A stretch of 59,154 nucleotides of DNA from SKVR01 sp037441525 (GCA_037441525.1 JBBISA010000019.1:1-59154), one strand, 5' to 3'; numbered from the stretch's first letter, positions 30,449-40,086 are shown. Made by a program: numbers and translations. Notes: generated by a model not told the origin, from the letters alone.

Positions 30449-31495
30449 ATGATAAAGTTTACTTTTTATATATTAGTTCTTTCACTGGCATTTAAAGCCT
30501 GCCAAAAACAAGAGCTACTCAAACCCCGCGTATTTATTTTTACTGATATCAATATTGATGCCGGTGACCCCGACGACCGGCAATCGCTGGTGCATCTGCT
30601 ATGGTATGCCGATGAACTTCAGATTGAAGGAATTGTGCCTGACCGCTGGAATGCACGAGGCTTTGAAGCCTGCAATCTGGCAATGCAAGCTTATGCAAAG
30701 GACCACCAGATGCTGAATCTGGCAAAAACAGGATATCCTGCCCCACAATCGGTTTTGGACCTTATTGCTGCAGACTTAGAATATGCCATGGAAAAATTCC
30801 GCCAGGCAGCAGCCATTGACACAAGCCCGCTTTACGTTCTTGTGTGGGGAAATATGGTCAATTTTGGTGAAGCACTTCGTCGTTATCCGGAATTATCGGC
30901 CAATGTAAGAGCCATTACTATTGGCACTGATCTTATGATGGAAGAGTACAATCAATACATACCCGAAAACTGGGAAAGGATGGAGCAACCCTGCCGCCAA
31001 TACAACTGGAACGGCTGGGGTCGCAATGAAATTTTTAACGACCCGCGTTTTAAAGATATGTGGTGGCTTGAGATCAACTGGACTTATGAAGGGATGTTTA
31101 CCGGCGAAGAGCCTACTGAAATGTTTTACAAATTATCCCATTATGGTGCTCTGGGTCAACACATGATCGATGTTACAGCCAATGAACCCTGGGCCAGGTA
31201 TTTCAGGGTGGGCGATACACCATCGGTACTGTACGTTATCGATCCTGATAATATTCCTGATGATCCTACCCTGGGGAGCTGGGCAGGCAGATTTCTGCAA
31301 CCTTTTCCCAAAGAACGGCCCAACTACTATACCGATCATAATGGCCCGGTGGAATGGGACTACGCCAATCCCTGCAACACGTGGAAAAACCATGTTGAAA
31401 TGAACCATCATGCAAGAAGTACCCTTGAAAAGGTAAGGCCGGCAATGTATAAAGCTTTACTTGAAAAACTTGAAAGGGTCTATAGCAGGAAATAA
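30449..31495 (+). CDS. DUF1593 exported nucleoside-hydrolase-fold protein, short form
   Basis: This is a 348-aa lipoprotein (signal ends LAFKAC) and a second member of the DUF1593 family in this window. The acidic motif is FIFTDINIDAGDPDDRQS, matching the metal-binding Asp cluster of nucleoside hydrolases, and LYVLVWGNMVNFGEAL matches the WGG-type block. Unlike the 7313-8740 protein it lacks the C-terminal beta-sandwich domain. It ends the run of TolB-like and PQQ-like lipoproteins, followed by a strong terminator. Confidence 0.8.
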   Translation: MIKFTFYILVLSLAFKACQKQELLKPRVFIFTDINIDAGDPDDRQSLVHLLWYADELQIEGIVPDRWNARGFEACNLAMQAYAKDHQMLNLAKTGYPAPQSVLDLIAADLEYAMEKFRQAAAIDTSPLYVLVWGNMVNFGEALRRYPELSANVRAITIGTDLMMEEYNQYIPENWERMEQPCRQYNWNGWGRNEIFNDPRFKDMWWLEINWTYEGMFTGEEPTEMFYKLSHYGALGQHMIDVTANEPWARYFRVGDTPSVLYVIDPDNIPDDPTLGSWAGRFLQPFPKERPNYYTDHNGPVEWDYANPCNTWKNHVEMNHHARSTLEKVRPAMYKALLEKLERVYSRK

Positions 31496-31514
31496 TTTGG
31501 CTTCAAAATAAAAA

Positions 31515-31541
31515 AGCCGCACAGATTTTCTCTGTGCGGCT
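31515..31541. terminator. Bidirectional terminator
   Basis: AGCCGCACAGA and TCTGTGCGGCT form an 11-bp perfect stem around TTTTC. An A-run lies on the left, giving a T-run on the minus strand, which suits the convergent amt gene. It separates the DUF1593 gene (plus) from amt (minus). Confidence 0.8.
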
Positions 31542-31592
31542 GCAATTGTGGTTATTGTGGCTTTGTTACTGGAAAAAATGCTAAAGAAGCAA

Positions 31593-32888
31593 TTAATTAT
31601 AAACACTTTCACCGTGTTCGTAAATATCAAGTCCTTCTTCTTCAATGCGTCTGGAAACTCGCAGGTTGTTAGTAACTTTAAGGATGGAGAACAATATCAG
31701 ACCAAGTATAAACGCCCAGCCAAAAACTGCTGCAACTCCAATGGCCTGAACACCCAGCTGGGCAAAACCGCCACCGTTGATAAGTCCGCCATCAATAGCG
31801 AAAACGCCAACCATCAGTGTACCAAATGCGCCTGCAACACCATGCACAGAAACTGCACCAACAGGGTCGTCAACTTTTAGTTTCATATCGATGAATTCTA
31901 CACTGAATACGAGAATCACACCAGCCATTAGGCCAATGATAACAGCACTTGCAGGAGATACTGCGGCACAACCAGCAGTAATGGCAACCAAACCGGCCAG
32001 TGCTCCGTTGAGAGACAAGCTGAGCAAGGGTCTCTTGTATCTTGCATAAGATGTTAGCATAGCCGCTACAGCGCCAGCAGCTGCAGACAGGTTGGTGGTA
32101 AGGGCAATGTGGCCAATGGCAACAATGTTTTCTTCACCGGCAGCGCCCAACTGGCTACCAGCATTAAACCCAAACCATCCAAACCAGAGTATAAATACAC
32201 CCAGCGCTCCGTAAGCAAGGTTGTGTCCAGGTATAGCAGTGGGGGTACGTTTGCCGTTGACATATTTGCCCAAACGGGGTCCGATAATGATGGCACCTGC
32301 CAAACCAACCCAGGCACCAACAGAGTGTACAATGGTTGAACCGGCAAAATCAATAAAGCCCAATTCACTCAACCAACCTCCACCCCACAGCCAGTGACCC
32401 GACACAGGATAAATTACAAGTGTAATAAAAACGGAGAAAATAAGGTATGCATGAAATTTAGTCCTTTCGGCCATGGCTCCCGAAACTATGGTAGCAGCAG
32501 TGGCAGCAAAAACTGTTTGAAAAAGCAAGTCGGTCTTATCACCATAATCGCCAATTCCGTCGCTGTTAAAAAAGGCTTTATCGGGCCCGCCAATAAATCC
32601 AAAAATTGATTCGCCGTACATCAGGGAGTAGCCTATTACCCAGTAAATAAGAGCACCTATGGAAAAGTCCATCAGGTTTTTCATCATTATGTTGGCGGTA
32701 TTCTTTTTCCTGGTAAAACCAGCTTCAACCATAGCAAACCCGGCCTGCATAAACATAACCAGAATGGCGGCAACCAAAACCCATACATTATTGATTGAAA
32801 TCGAAAGAGCATCTATTAATTCGGTCGATCCTGCATCAGCAATACCGGCAGTTACCTCTTCGGCAGTGGTTATAATTGTTTCTTCCAT
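31593..32888 (-). CDS. amt: Ammonium transporter
   Basis: This 431-aa inner-membrane channel moves ammonium/ammonia into the cell. It has 11 transmembrane helices with Amt blocks: VLVAAILVMFMQAGFAMVEAG at the start, the WVIGYSLMYG region, SGAMAERTKF, FAGSTIVHSVGAWVGLAGA (His-containing) and DPVGAVSVHGVAGAFGTL with the second pore His. It follows the P-II gene by 21 bases and the outer-membrane barrel gene beyond it, making one nitrogen-uptake operon. P-II is expected to block the channel when nitrogen is plentiful. Confidence 0.93.
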   Translation of the reverse strand: MEETIITTAEEVTAGIADAGSTELIDALSISINNVWVLVAAILVMFMQAGFAMVEAGFTRKKNTANIMMKNLMDFSIGALIYWVIGYSLMYGESIFGFIGGPDKAFFNSDGIGDYGDKTDLLFQTVFAATAATIVSGAMAERTKFHAYLIFSVFITLVIYPVSGHWLWGGGWLSELGFIDFAGSTIVHSVGAWVGLAGAIIIGPRLGKYVNGKRTPTAIPGHNLAYGALGVFILWFGWFGFNAGSQLGAAGEENIVAIGHIALTTNLSAAAGAVAAMLTSYARYKRPLLSLSLNGALAGLVAITAGCAAVSPASAVIIGLMAGVILVFSVEFIDMKLKVDDPVGAVSVHGVAGAFGTLMVGVFAIDGGLINGGGFAQLGVQAIGVAAVFGWAFILGLILFSILKVTNNLRVSRRIEEEGLDIYEHGESVYN

Positions 32889-32909
32889 AATATTTCGTTT
32901 TTGCAGTTA

Positions 32910-33260
32910 TTATTCTTCTTTAATATAAAGGCTTTCATTACCCCTTTCTTCGGTACGGATGCGAATGGATTCTTCAATGTCATAAACAAAGATTTTTCCA
33001 TCGCCTATTTCGCCGGTTTTTGATGAATTGAGAATAGCCTGAATGGTTCTTTCGAGGTTAATATCGCGCACAACAATGGCCAGCATTAATCTTTCAATGG
33101 TGCTGGTATCGTAGGCTATACCACGGTAAATCCTGCTTTCGCGGGCCCGACCCACTCCTGTTACTTCCCAGAAAGAGAAAAAATCTATCCCGGTAGCATG
33201 AAGTGCTTTTTTTACTTCATCAAATTTTGATTTTCTGATGATGGCTTCAATTTTTTTCAT
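32910..33260 (-). CDS. glnK: P-II family nitrogen regulator
   Basis: This is a 116-aa trimeric signalling protein that senses ATP/ADP and 2-oxoglutarate and regulates the adjacent Amt. Family blocks are MKKIEAIIRKSKFDEVKKAL, the T-loop ending YRGIAYD with the tyrosine kept, and TGEIGDGKIFV. By alignment from memory to E. coli GlnB, Gln39 (GRQ) is Ala here, Lys58 is Arg, and the T-loop is one residue shorter. Such divergence is typical of the Bacteroidota clade, so it is probably not a defect. It sits between the barrel protein and amt. Confidence 0.9.
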   Translation of the reverse strand: MKKIEAIIRKSKFDEVKKALHATGIDFFSFWEVTGVGRARESRIYRGIAYDTSTIERLMLAIVVRDINLERTIQAILNSSKTGEIGDGKIFVYDIEESIRIRTEERGNESLYIKEE

Positions 33261-33290
33261 AACATCTAATGGTTTGATTTATACTTGATT

Positions 33291-34055
33291 TTAGAAAGAG
33301 ATGCCGAACACAAGGTATATGTTGCCTGCTTCAGGGTTAAATATCAATGATGAAGACACAGGTAGAGATTTGCCTGCAAACTTGAATTCTTTTGAAAGTC
33401 CTATACCAAGATTAATCAAACCGGCTTTTTCACCATACCAGCCTATACCACCCAGATCGGTTTTGGGATCATCAAGGGCAAACCCTGCAAATAATGAATA
33501 CTCAAAATCACTGGTGCTACCGCTGTAACCTACTTCAAGGTATTTGGCCATGTAATTTTCACCCCTTTCGTCTTTACCATCAGCTCCATAAAGGTTCATG
33601 GCAAAAGTGGCATATACCGGAAAACTCTCAAACCCGCCAACTGTAACCATCGCTTCAATGGTATGGCTGGTTTCGTCTTTCTTGTAATTGAAGTAATCAC
33701 TTCTTTCGAAGGACTGGTCAACGGGGAAAAAAAAGTCAGTAACAGTAAGGTTGAGCCAATCGGTGGGAGAATAAGAGATGTAAAGATCTGCTTCGGCACC
33801 TGCATTGAGTCCTAATGAGTAAGAGCCCCAGGCACCAATAGCAAGACCTGTGCTGCCAAATGAAAATTCAATATAAGGCTGAATGTGAGGTGAGCTTCCA
33901 CCCAGATTCAGTCCGCGCCATACATAGCGGCTAACTACGTCAGTCCCGATGGACCAGTTCGATGAACTCTCTTCATTATCCTGTGAATACAAAAGCGAGG
34001 ATGGGAGTGTTAAAGCCAGGAAAAGAATCGCCATAAGTAAACTTTGTTTTTTCAT
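33291..34055 (-). CDS. Outer-membrane beta-barrel protein (TorF-like porin), nitrogen-linked
   Basis: This 254-aa protein has a signal peptide ending near LLYSQ and alternating hydrophobic beta strands. WSIGTDVVSRYVWRGLNLGG is the opening typical of TorF-type putative porins, and the protein ends in an aromatic residue (VFGISF), as outer-membrane barrels do. It is the first gene of the minus-strand amt operon, which suggests that it lets ammonium or another small nitrogen compound through the outer membrane. That role is inferred only from position. Confidence 0.75.
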   Translation of the reverse strand: MKKQSLLMAILFLALTLPSSLLYSQDNEESSSNWSIGTDVVSRYVWRGLNLGGSSPHIQPYIEFSFGSTGLAIGAWGSYSLGLNAGAEADLYISYSPTDWLNLTVTDFFFPVDQSFERSDYFNYKKDETSHTIEAMVTVGGFESFPVYATFAMNLYGADGKDERGENYMAKYLEVGYSGSTSDFEYSLFAGFALDDPKTDLGGIGWYGEKAGLINLGIGLSKEFKFAGKSLPVSSSLIFNPEAGNIYLVFGISF

Positions 34056-34094
34056 AGTGATTTAGTTTTTGTGGTTAATATTATAATTACGCAG

Positions 34095-34102
34095 CAAAAG
34101 TA
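34095..34102 (-). promoter_or_regulatory. Candidate -7 promoter element for the amt operon
   Basis: On the minus strand TACTTTTG matches TAnnTTTG, 40 bases upstream of the barrel-protein start. No good -33 box was seen. The region from here to 34336 also carries the promoter for the divergent oxidoreductase gene. Confidence 0.4.
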
Positions 34103-34336
34103 TACATATTTTTTGTTGCACCCCCCATTTTTTTTGTCATTTAATTTTTTTATTGCTCTTTTTTTGTTGTTACCCCTGTTTTTTTAATGCATCTGCAATG
34201 TAATTTTATTTTTACACAATATTAGTTTTTCAAACGCAGTATATCCATCCTGGGCGGGAAATATATCATGAAATGGCTATTTTTGCCGGTAAAGTCATTT
34301 CAAATGGCAATTCGTTAAATTATAAAACTCACTTTT

Positions 34337-35536
34337 ATGGCTAAGAAAAACCTAACTGCAGGAATCATTGGCTCCGGTTTTGCAGCTCGTTTTCACGCAC
34401 AGGCATTGCAAAGGGTTCATAGTGTAAATGTGAAAATAGCCGGTGCATGGTCGCCTACCCCTGAAAGATTAATGGCCTTCACATCAGAATATGGTATAAA
34501 ACCATTCAAATCTGCCGGACAACTCATAGCAGCTGCCGATGTACTTCATATCTGCACACCTCCTTCTACCCATGAAGCAATCACTGTCATGGTTCTTAAT
34601 CAAAACAAGCATGCAATAGTTGAAAAACCATTTACCGGATACTTTGGCAATGGAGATAAAAATTTCAATGGTGACACCTTTGGCCGGGAAGAAGGGTTGA
34701 AGCAAGCCCTGGCGAGCATCGAAAATATGCTTAGGGCCGAAGCCACAAGTAGTGCCATAATAATGTATGCCGAAAACTGGGTCTATGCCCCTGCCATACA
34801 AAAGGAAAGAGAAATTATCGAAAAAACCGGTGCACAAATATTATGGATACAAGCCCAACAATCACATTCGGGCTCCCATTCGGCAGACTATGGAAATTGG
34901 CAAAAATCAGGAGGGGGATCGCTGATGGGCAAAGGGTGCCATCCCCTTTCTGCCGCTATTTACCTTAAACACGTTGAAGGCCGTACCCGCTCCGGAAAGC
35001 CCATCCGGCCAAAATCAGTATCAGCCAGGGTACAATCCATTACCCGAATGTCGGGTTTTCTGAACGAAGGACACCTAAGAGCATCCTACCGTGATGTGGA
35101 AGACTACGCCATGGTTCATGTGGTATTTGATGATGGTACCATTGCCGATATTGTGGCAGGCGAACTGTTGCATGGAGGGGTTAAAAACTATCTTGAAATA
35201 CATGCCCATAACCACCGCACCATTTGCAACATAGGGCCCAACAATGCCATGCAAACCTATAACCCTTCTGAAGAATATTTCAAAGATATTTATGTGGTTG
35301 AAAAGACCGGAACCAAACAAGGCTGGTCGAGCATATCGCCCGATGAGGGCTGGTTCAACGGTTATCAGCACGAAATGGATGCCTTTTACCGTTCGGCAGC
35401 GTATGGCAACCCGGTTGAAAGCAACAGCGCACTCGCCGCCGATACCATCGCCACAATTTATGCAGCATATCTGTCGGCACAAAAAAGGGGTCAGGAAGTT
35501 GAAATTCCAAACCGGCATCAGGTTTATGAAAGCTAA
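34337..35536 (+). CDS. Gfo/Idh/MocA family oxidoreductase
   Basis: This is a 399-aa NAD(P)-dependent dehydrogenase of sugar or inositol-type substrates, predicted cytoplasmic. The N-terminal Rossmann domain has TAGIIGSGFAARFHAQAL; the EKP motif is present as IVEKPFTG near residue 97. The C-terminal alpha/beta domain contains GGGSLMGKGCHPLSAAIYL, with the conserved G-x-x-x-D/G-x-x-x-H-type substrate helix. The substrate cannot be told. The gene stands alone. Confidence 0.85.
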   Translation: MAKKNLTAGIIGSGFAARFHAQALQRVHSVNVKIAGAWSPTPERLMAFTSEYGIKPFKSAGQLIAAADVLHICTPPSTHEAITVMVLNQNKHAIVEKPFTGYFGNGDKNFNGDTFGREEGLKQALASIENMLRAEATSSAIIMYAENWVYAPAIQKEREIIEKTGAQILWIQAQQSHSGSHSADYGNWQKSGGGSLMGKGCHPLSAAIYLKHVEGRTRSGKPIRPKSVSARVQSITRMSGFLNEGHLRASYRDVEDYAMVHVVFDDGTIADIVAGELLHGGVKNYLEIHAHNHRTICNIGPNNAMQTYNPSEEYFKDIYVVEKTGTKQGWSSISPDEGWFNGYQHEMDAFYRSAAYGNPVESNSALAADTIATIYAAYLSAQKRGQEVEIPNRHQVYES

Positions 35537-36261
35537 AAATATTCTTAAAAACTTTTACCGGATAAGCAGAACCTGATTACACGATACATGTAAAATTTAA
35601 GAAACCGGTACTGTTAAATCTCTTGTTTTTAATCGGTTGGCCTTAAGGTAAGTTTTTTGGGACAGAGGGGAAGACAGACTACAATTTTGAATACTTTGCT
35701 TGTGCCGGTAATAATTTCTTAGAATTTCTCTCAAGCAAAAAGAAAAAACCACTTATAACCCATTGGTGTAATGACTACCCGATAATCATCAGAATAAAAC
35801 CACATTGCCTGCTTCGATGAATGAGTAAAGGGTCTGACCAGAAGGACAACCGGGCTGGTTAGAAGCAGGTAAAATGAATAAACTGTTTCAATGTTTTCCT
35901 TACTTTTCCAATAATCAGCAATTGTGATGACAAGGATAATAGCTCACCAGTTGAGCAATTAATTACCTTTGCGCCATGCTTCAGCCACAACATCTATTTT
36001 ATGGTATGTTTAGCAATTTATATTATATAGAAGATAATTGCATGGTTCTACAACTTCGCTCTTCAAATAATTCAAGAATATTAGCATGTTCATTCTTGTC
36101 AGCTTAATCGGGTTGAAGTAGAACCCTCAGGAGGTACTCTTTGGATTCTAAAAAGTAAGTTAGCTTTAAACCAATCGCCAGTGAATCCTTATTCGAAACA
36201 GACTATTAGTTGTAAAACCAGACACTATTTTCACATTTTATCAGATTAAATACATATAAGC
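35537..36261. other. Long intergenic region, no gene recognised
   Basis: About 725 bases without a supported ORF or RNA gene. A TACCTTTG (35964-35971) matches the -7 consensus but no gene follows it within reach. The segment may be a decayed gene too old to read. Confidence 0.45.
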
Positions 36262-37767
36262 ATGAAGTGGAAAATCTTTTTTAATTACCGGCTGCTTGTC
36301 TGGTCGTTGTTATTGATCGCGATGGTAATGGGTGGCGGATACCTGGTAATAGCCTACTCATACAACCTTCAAAAAAAGACAGAAGAGAGAATTGACGCGG
36401 CTCAGCAAATGGTGAATGTAGCACGGGAAATGGAAATAGAACTTGTAAGATTGCGTGGATTTACCCTGATATACCTGGTAGATAAATCGAAGCAATGGCA
36501 GGATTCCATCAGTTCGCGGCAGGATCGGTTCATCATATATCTCGAAAGGGCACGGCGACAGGCTGGCACTCCTGAGGAATTATCTATGGTACAACAGATT
36601 TCGGCCTTGTTTTCCAATTACGAACTAACCATCAACACTGCCCGGCTGCTCATAAGGCAAGGCAAATATACCCGGGCCAATACCCTTATTGTTCATGCCG
36701 CCAAAGATCAGCTTGATACCATCCATGAAAAAAGCCGTCAATTTATTAATCAGAATCGTAGAGCTGAAGACAGGTATGAGTTAGATATTATTCAAACTAA
36801 TGCCATTATACGCAAAGCCATGTTTTCGTTGGGACTGGGCGGTATTTTGGCGGGGTTGCTCCTGGGTTGGATTATTTCACGAATGGTGTTTAAACCCATA
36901 AATCAGTTAATGTTGCAGGTAAGAAGCGCTTCAGGCGGAGCATTTCTTGAACAGCTGGAGATACCCGACCAGGGCGACCTTGAACAACTCGGCGAACAGA
37001 TAAGAGCCCTTATAAACCGCATAAATCAGGCCCAGGAGGCACTCGATAAAACCAAACAACTGCTCCAATATTCCAATAAATACGCTATACTTGGAAAGGT
37101 AGCCCCAACCGTAGCACACGAGATTCGCAACCCTCTGGCTGCAATTAAAATGCTTATCTACTCCCTGCGCGAAAAATCGGGCCTTGCTGACGATCAGAAA
37201 CACGACATGGAAGTAATTACCAATGAAATAAACCGGATGGACGACTTTATAAAGAATTTCCTGAAATTCGCCCGTCCGCCCGAGCCTGTATTTGCACCGG
37301 TAAATCCTGTGGATGTTGTGATGGAGGTAATCCACCTGTTAAGGCCAAAACTCAAAAGCAACAATATTGAATTATCAGAAAAATATCTGTCTGGAAACAT
37401 CAAGGTTAATGCTGATACAGGCCAGATAAAACAGATATTCATTAACCTTATCATCAACGCAATGGAGGCCATGCCCGAGGGAGGCAATATGATCATTTCA
37501 ACCACTGGCTACACCGAAGAAAACGGACTGAACAATTCAGACAAACAAAACTACCTGGTTATCAATATAGAAGATACCGGCCATGGGATACCACAAAAAG
37601 TGCTCTCCCATTTGTTTGAACCTTTCATAAAGGGGAGTGATCAAGGTGTTGGATTGGGTTTATCAATTTCGCAAAATATTGCCAATATCCATAAAGGGTG
37701 GATTGATGCTAAAAATAAGCTCCCTGGGCCTGGAGCCATTTTTTCGGTATATCTGCCAGTGATTTAA
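36262..37767 (+). CDS. Membrane sensor histidine kinase (HAMP)
   Basis: This is a 501-aa inner-membrane kinase. TM1 is near residues 12-32, a four-helix periplasmic sensor domain follows (about 33-190), then TM2 (about 195-215), HAMP (FKPINQLMLQVR), a HisKA domain with the phosphorylated His286 in VAHEIRNPLAAIK, and a HATPase with N-box INLIINAMEAMPEGG, G1 DTGHGIP and G2 GVGLGLSISQNI. The stimulus is unknown. The cognate regulator starts 27 bases downstream. Confidence 0.92.
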   Translation: MKWKIFFNYRLLVWSLLLIAMVMGGGYLVIAYSYNLQKKTEERIDAAQQMVNVAREMEIELVRLRGFTLIYLVDKSKQWQDSISSRQDRFIIYLERARRQAGTPEELSMVQQISALFSNYELTINTARLLIRQGKYTRANTLIVHAAKDQLDTIHEKSRQFINQNRRAEDRYELDIIQTNAIIRKAMFSLGLGGILAGLLLGWIISRMVFKPINQLMLQVRSASGGAFLEQLEIPDQGDLEQLGEQIRALINRINQAQEALDKTKQLLQYSNKYAILGKVAPTVAHEIRNPLAAIKMLIYSLREKSGLADDQKHDMEVITNEINRMDDFIKNFLKFARPPEPVFAPVNPVDVVMEVIHLLRPKLKSNNIELSEKYLSGNIKVNADTGQIKQIFINLIINAMEAMPEGGNMIISTTGYTEENGLNNSDKQNYLVINIEDTGHGIPQKVLSHLFEPFIKGSDQGVGLGLSISQNIANIHKGWIDAKNKLPGPGAIFSVYLPVI

Positions 37768-37794
37768 TTATTTGCCAAAAATAAAAATTCAACT

Positions 37795-39234
37795 ATGGAA
37801 AAGATCCTTATTGTGGATGATGAAAAGAGTGTACGTTACTCCTTCAGTAAGATACTTGATCAGAAAAAATATACTCTGTATGAAGCTGAAAATTTCGAAA
37901 CTGCTTTAAAGCAATTCAGGGAGATAAAACCCGACCTGGCAATAGTAGATATTGAAATGCCAGGCAAATCGGGATTGGACGTACTGCAGGCATTTAAATC
38001 TGAATTGCCCCAAACACCGGTAATTATGGTTACTGCTTTTGGCAGCAGCGACAGGGTGATCCGTGCCATGAAATTTGGTGCTTACGAATACATTGAAAAA
38101 CCATTTGATATTCCGGTGCTTATAAAGCTCATCGATGAAGCCCTCAATTCGGCCAGGCCTCAGAAAGCTGAACAACCGGTTAAACCAACAGGAGCATTTA
38201 CCAGGAACTTATCCGATGATGAATCCTGCAATGATGACAGAATAATTGGAGAAAGTTCTGCCATAAAAGATGTTTATAAGCTTATTGGCCGGGTTGCCGC
38301 CACCGATGCAAGCATACTTGTAACCGGAGAAAGTGGCACAGGAAAGGAACTGGTTGCCAGAGCCATACATCAATACAGCGACCGCTGCAATCAACCCTTT
38401 ATTGCCATTAACTGTGCCGCCATACCCGAAACCCTTCTCGAAAGCGAACTGTTTGGATATGAAAAAGGATCCTTTACCGGTGCCACCCGCGATAAACAAG
38501 GCAAATTTGAAGATGCCAACAACGGAACCCTTTTCATGGATGAGATCGGCGATATGGGGTTGCTTCTGCAATCAAAATTGCTCAGGGTATTGCAGGAAGG
38601 CAAAATTGAGCGGATTGGAAGTTCGAAAAGCATTAAAGTGAACGTTCGCATTATTGCCGCCACAAATCGCAACCTCGAAACTCTTATTGCCCGAAAGTTG
38701 TTCCGCGAGGACCTCTATTATCGCATCAGGGTTATTACAATATCACTCCCCCCCTTACGAATGCGCAAAAATGACATCCCATTGCTGGTAGAACATTTTA
38801 TCAAAAAACACTCCCTGCAGTTACGCACACCAAGCATACAACTGCTGCCCGAAACCATGGATCGGATCATGCACCACCAATGGCCCGGAAATATCCGCGA
38901 ACTGGAAAATGCTATAAAAAGAGCCCTGGTTTTGTCGAAAGGAAACCTCATTACACCAGATCTTATTCAGTCAGAAAATGATCAGAGCAAAATAACCAAC
39001 ACCCCGGGTGTTTCCCCCCTCGATTATTATCTTACCCATGATATTGAAGACCAGGAAGGAAAAATATTTGACCTTGTTACCCGGGCAATTGAAAAAGACC
39101 TGATTATATGGGCTTTGACCAAAACAAGCTCCAATCAGCTCAAAGCCGCCAAATTGCTGGGAATTTCAAGAGTAATGCTCCATGAACGCATGGAACGTTT
39201 CGGACTTGAAAAAGGCGAAAAAACTGATAACTGA
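37795..39234 (+). CDS. Sigma-54-dependent NtrC-family response regulator
   Basis: This 479-aa regulator has a receiver domain (phospho-acceptor Asp52 in AIVDIEMPG), a AAA+ domain with Walker A GESGTGKE, the sigma-54 contact loop as GSFTGA, and Walker B GTLFMDEIGD, and a C-terminal Fis-type helix-turn-helix (NQLKAAKLLGISRVMLHERMERFG). It would activate sigma-54 promoters when phosphorylated by the kinase just upstream. Tandem palindromes directly after its stop codon (39238-39274) are candidate binding sites in front of a small lipoprotein gene. Confidence 0.93.
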   Translation: MEKILIVDDEKSVRYSFSKILDQKKYTLYEAENFETALKQFREIKPDLAIVDIEMPGKSGLDVLQAFKSELPQTPVIMVTAFGSSDRVIRAMKFGAYEYIEKPFDIPVLIKLIDEALNSARPQKAEQPVKPTGAFTRNLSDDESCNDDRIIGESSAIKDVYKLIGRVAATDASILVTGESGTGKELVARAIHQYSDRCNQPFIAINCAAIPETLLESELFGYEKGSFTGATRDKQGKFEDANNGTLFMDEIGDMGLLLQSKLLRVLQEGKIERIGSSKSIKVNVRIIAATNRNLETLIARKLFREDLYYRIRVITISLPPLRMRKNDIPLLVEHFIKKHSLQLRTPSIQLLPETMDRIMHHQWPGNIRELENAIKRALVLSKGNLITPDLIQSENDQSKITNTPGVSPLDYYLTHDIEDQEGKIFDLVTRAIEKDLIIWALTKTSSNQLKAAKLLGISRVMLHERMERFGLEKGEKTDN

Positions 39235-39237
39235 TAT

Positions 39238-39274
39238 TGTAAAAAAATTTTACACACTGTAAAAAAACTTTACA
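39238..39274. promoter_or_regulatory. Tandem palindromic operators TGTAAA-N5-TTTACA
   Basis: Two nearly identical 17-bp palindromes, 39238-39254 and 39258-39274, each read TGTAAA, five bases, TTTACA. Their centres are 20 bases apart, about two helical turns, so dimers would bind the same face. They begin 4 bases after the regulator stop and lie about 245 bases upstream of the lipoprotein start, the usual place for enhancer sites of NtrC-type regulators. Binding by the adjacent regulator is an inference. Confidence 0.55.
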
Positions 39275-39516
39275 ATACTGTTCCCATCACCAATCTTAGC
39301 ACATAATACTGATATACTGCGCATTAACTCATCATTACCCTATTAGTATCTTGGCGTAAGCCTGCCTTCTATTCTGGATGATTATTTCATATCTAACTAA
39401 TATACTGATATTTACATTCATTGGCACATTCTTGGATTGCAAAAATGACAATTCTGAAACCAAAAGTTGGTTTAAATAAAAAAATGGATAAAACAATAAA
39501 CTTAAAATTTAAGAAA

Positions 39517-40086
39517 ATGAAAAGAATGATTTCAGCCATTGGCGCGTTAGCAATGATTGTAGTATTAATGACTGGTTGCAGCCAGGAACCCAAAGTAGAA
39601 GTTGAAGCAGCAAATGCAGCTATCGAAACAGCAAAAACTGTAGAAGCTGACCGTTATCTTGCCACTGAATTTACAGCTCTTAACGACTCACTTAATGTTG
39701 TACTTACAGCTATTGAAGCCGAAAAAGCAAAATCTGCCAGTGCACGCAATTTTAAACCACTTGCCGAAAAACTTACAGCAATTACTGCCACCGCTCAGGA
39801 ATTGGCTACTAAAGCCGAAACTGTTAAAGCTGAAACAAGAGACATGGTACAGAATGAAGTGACCAATATCGCTGATATGGTTACTGCAACCAAAGAAGCT
39901 CTTGGAAAAGTTGTAAAAACCCGTCGCAATGCCGAACAACTCGATGCAATGGCCAACCAAATCACTGTTGTTGAATCAACACTTACTGAAATTAATACCC
40001 TTGTAACCAATGGCGACTATATTACTGCTGTTGAAAAAGTTAATTCCGCTAAGGCAATAATTACCTCCGTTTCTGCTCAGTTGTAG
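39517..40086 (+). CDS. Small coiled-coil lipoprotein (DUF4398-like)
   Basis: The ATG at 39517 is chosen because it opens a lipoprotein signal ending in LMTGC; the earlier in-frame ATGs would leave a charged leader before it. The mature part (about 170 aa) is almost wholly helical and rich in Ala, Glu, Thr and Lys, with long amphipathic stretches such as TLTEINTLVTNGDY, as in DUF4398/Lpp-like envelope proteins. Its role may be structural in the periplasm. Its place next to a sensor kinase/sigma-54 regulator pair suggests that it is their target. Confidence 0.7.
   Translation: MKRMISAIGALAMIVVLMTGCSQEPKVEVEAANAAIETAKTVEADRYLATEFTALNDSLNVVLTAIEAEKAKSASARNFKPLAEKLTAITATAQELATKAETVKAETRDMVQNEVTNIADMVTATKEALGKVVKTRRNAEQLDAMANQITVVESTLTEINTLVTNGDYITAVEKVNSAKAIITSVSAQL

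Noticed and set aside
39349..39441. Sigma-54 promoters upstream of the coiled-coil lipoprotein (TTGGCGTAAGCCTGCC and TTGGCACATTCTTGGATTGC)
   Set aside because: GG-to-GC spacing is 9 and 14 bases rather than the required 10, so neither fits the -24/-12 consensus. The regulator site is kept as a lead but no promoter is called.
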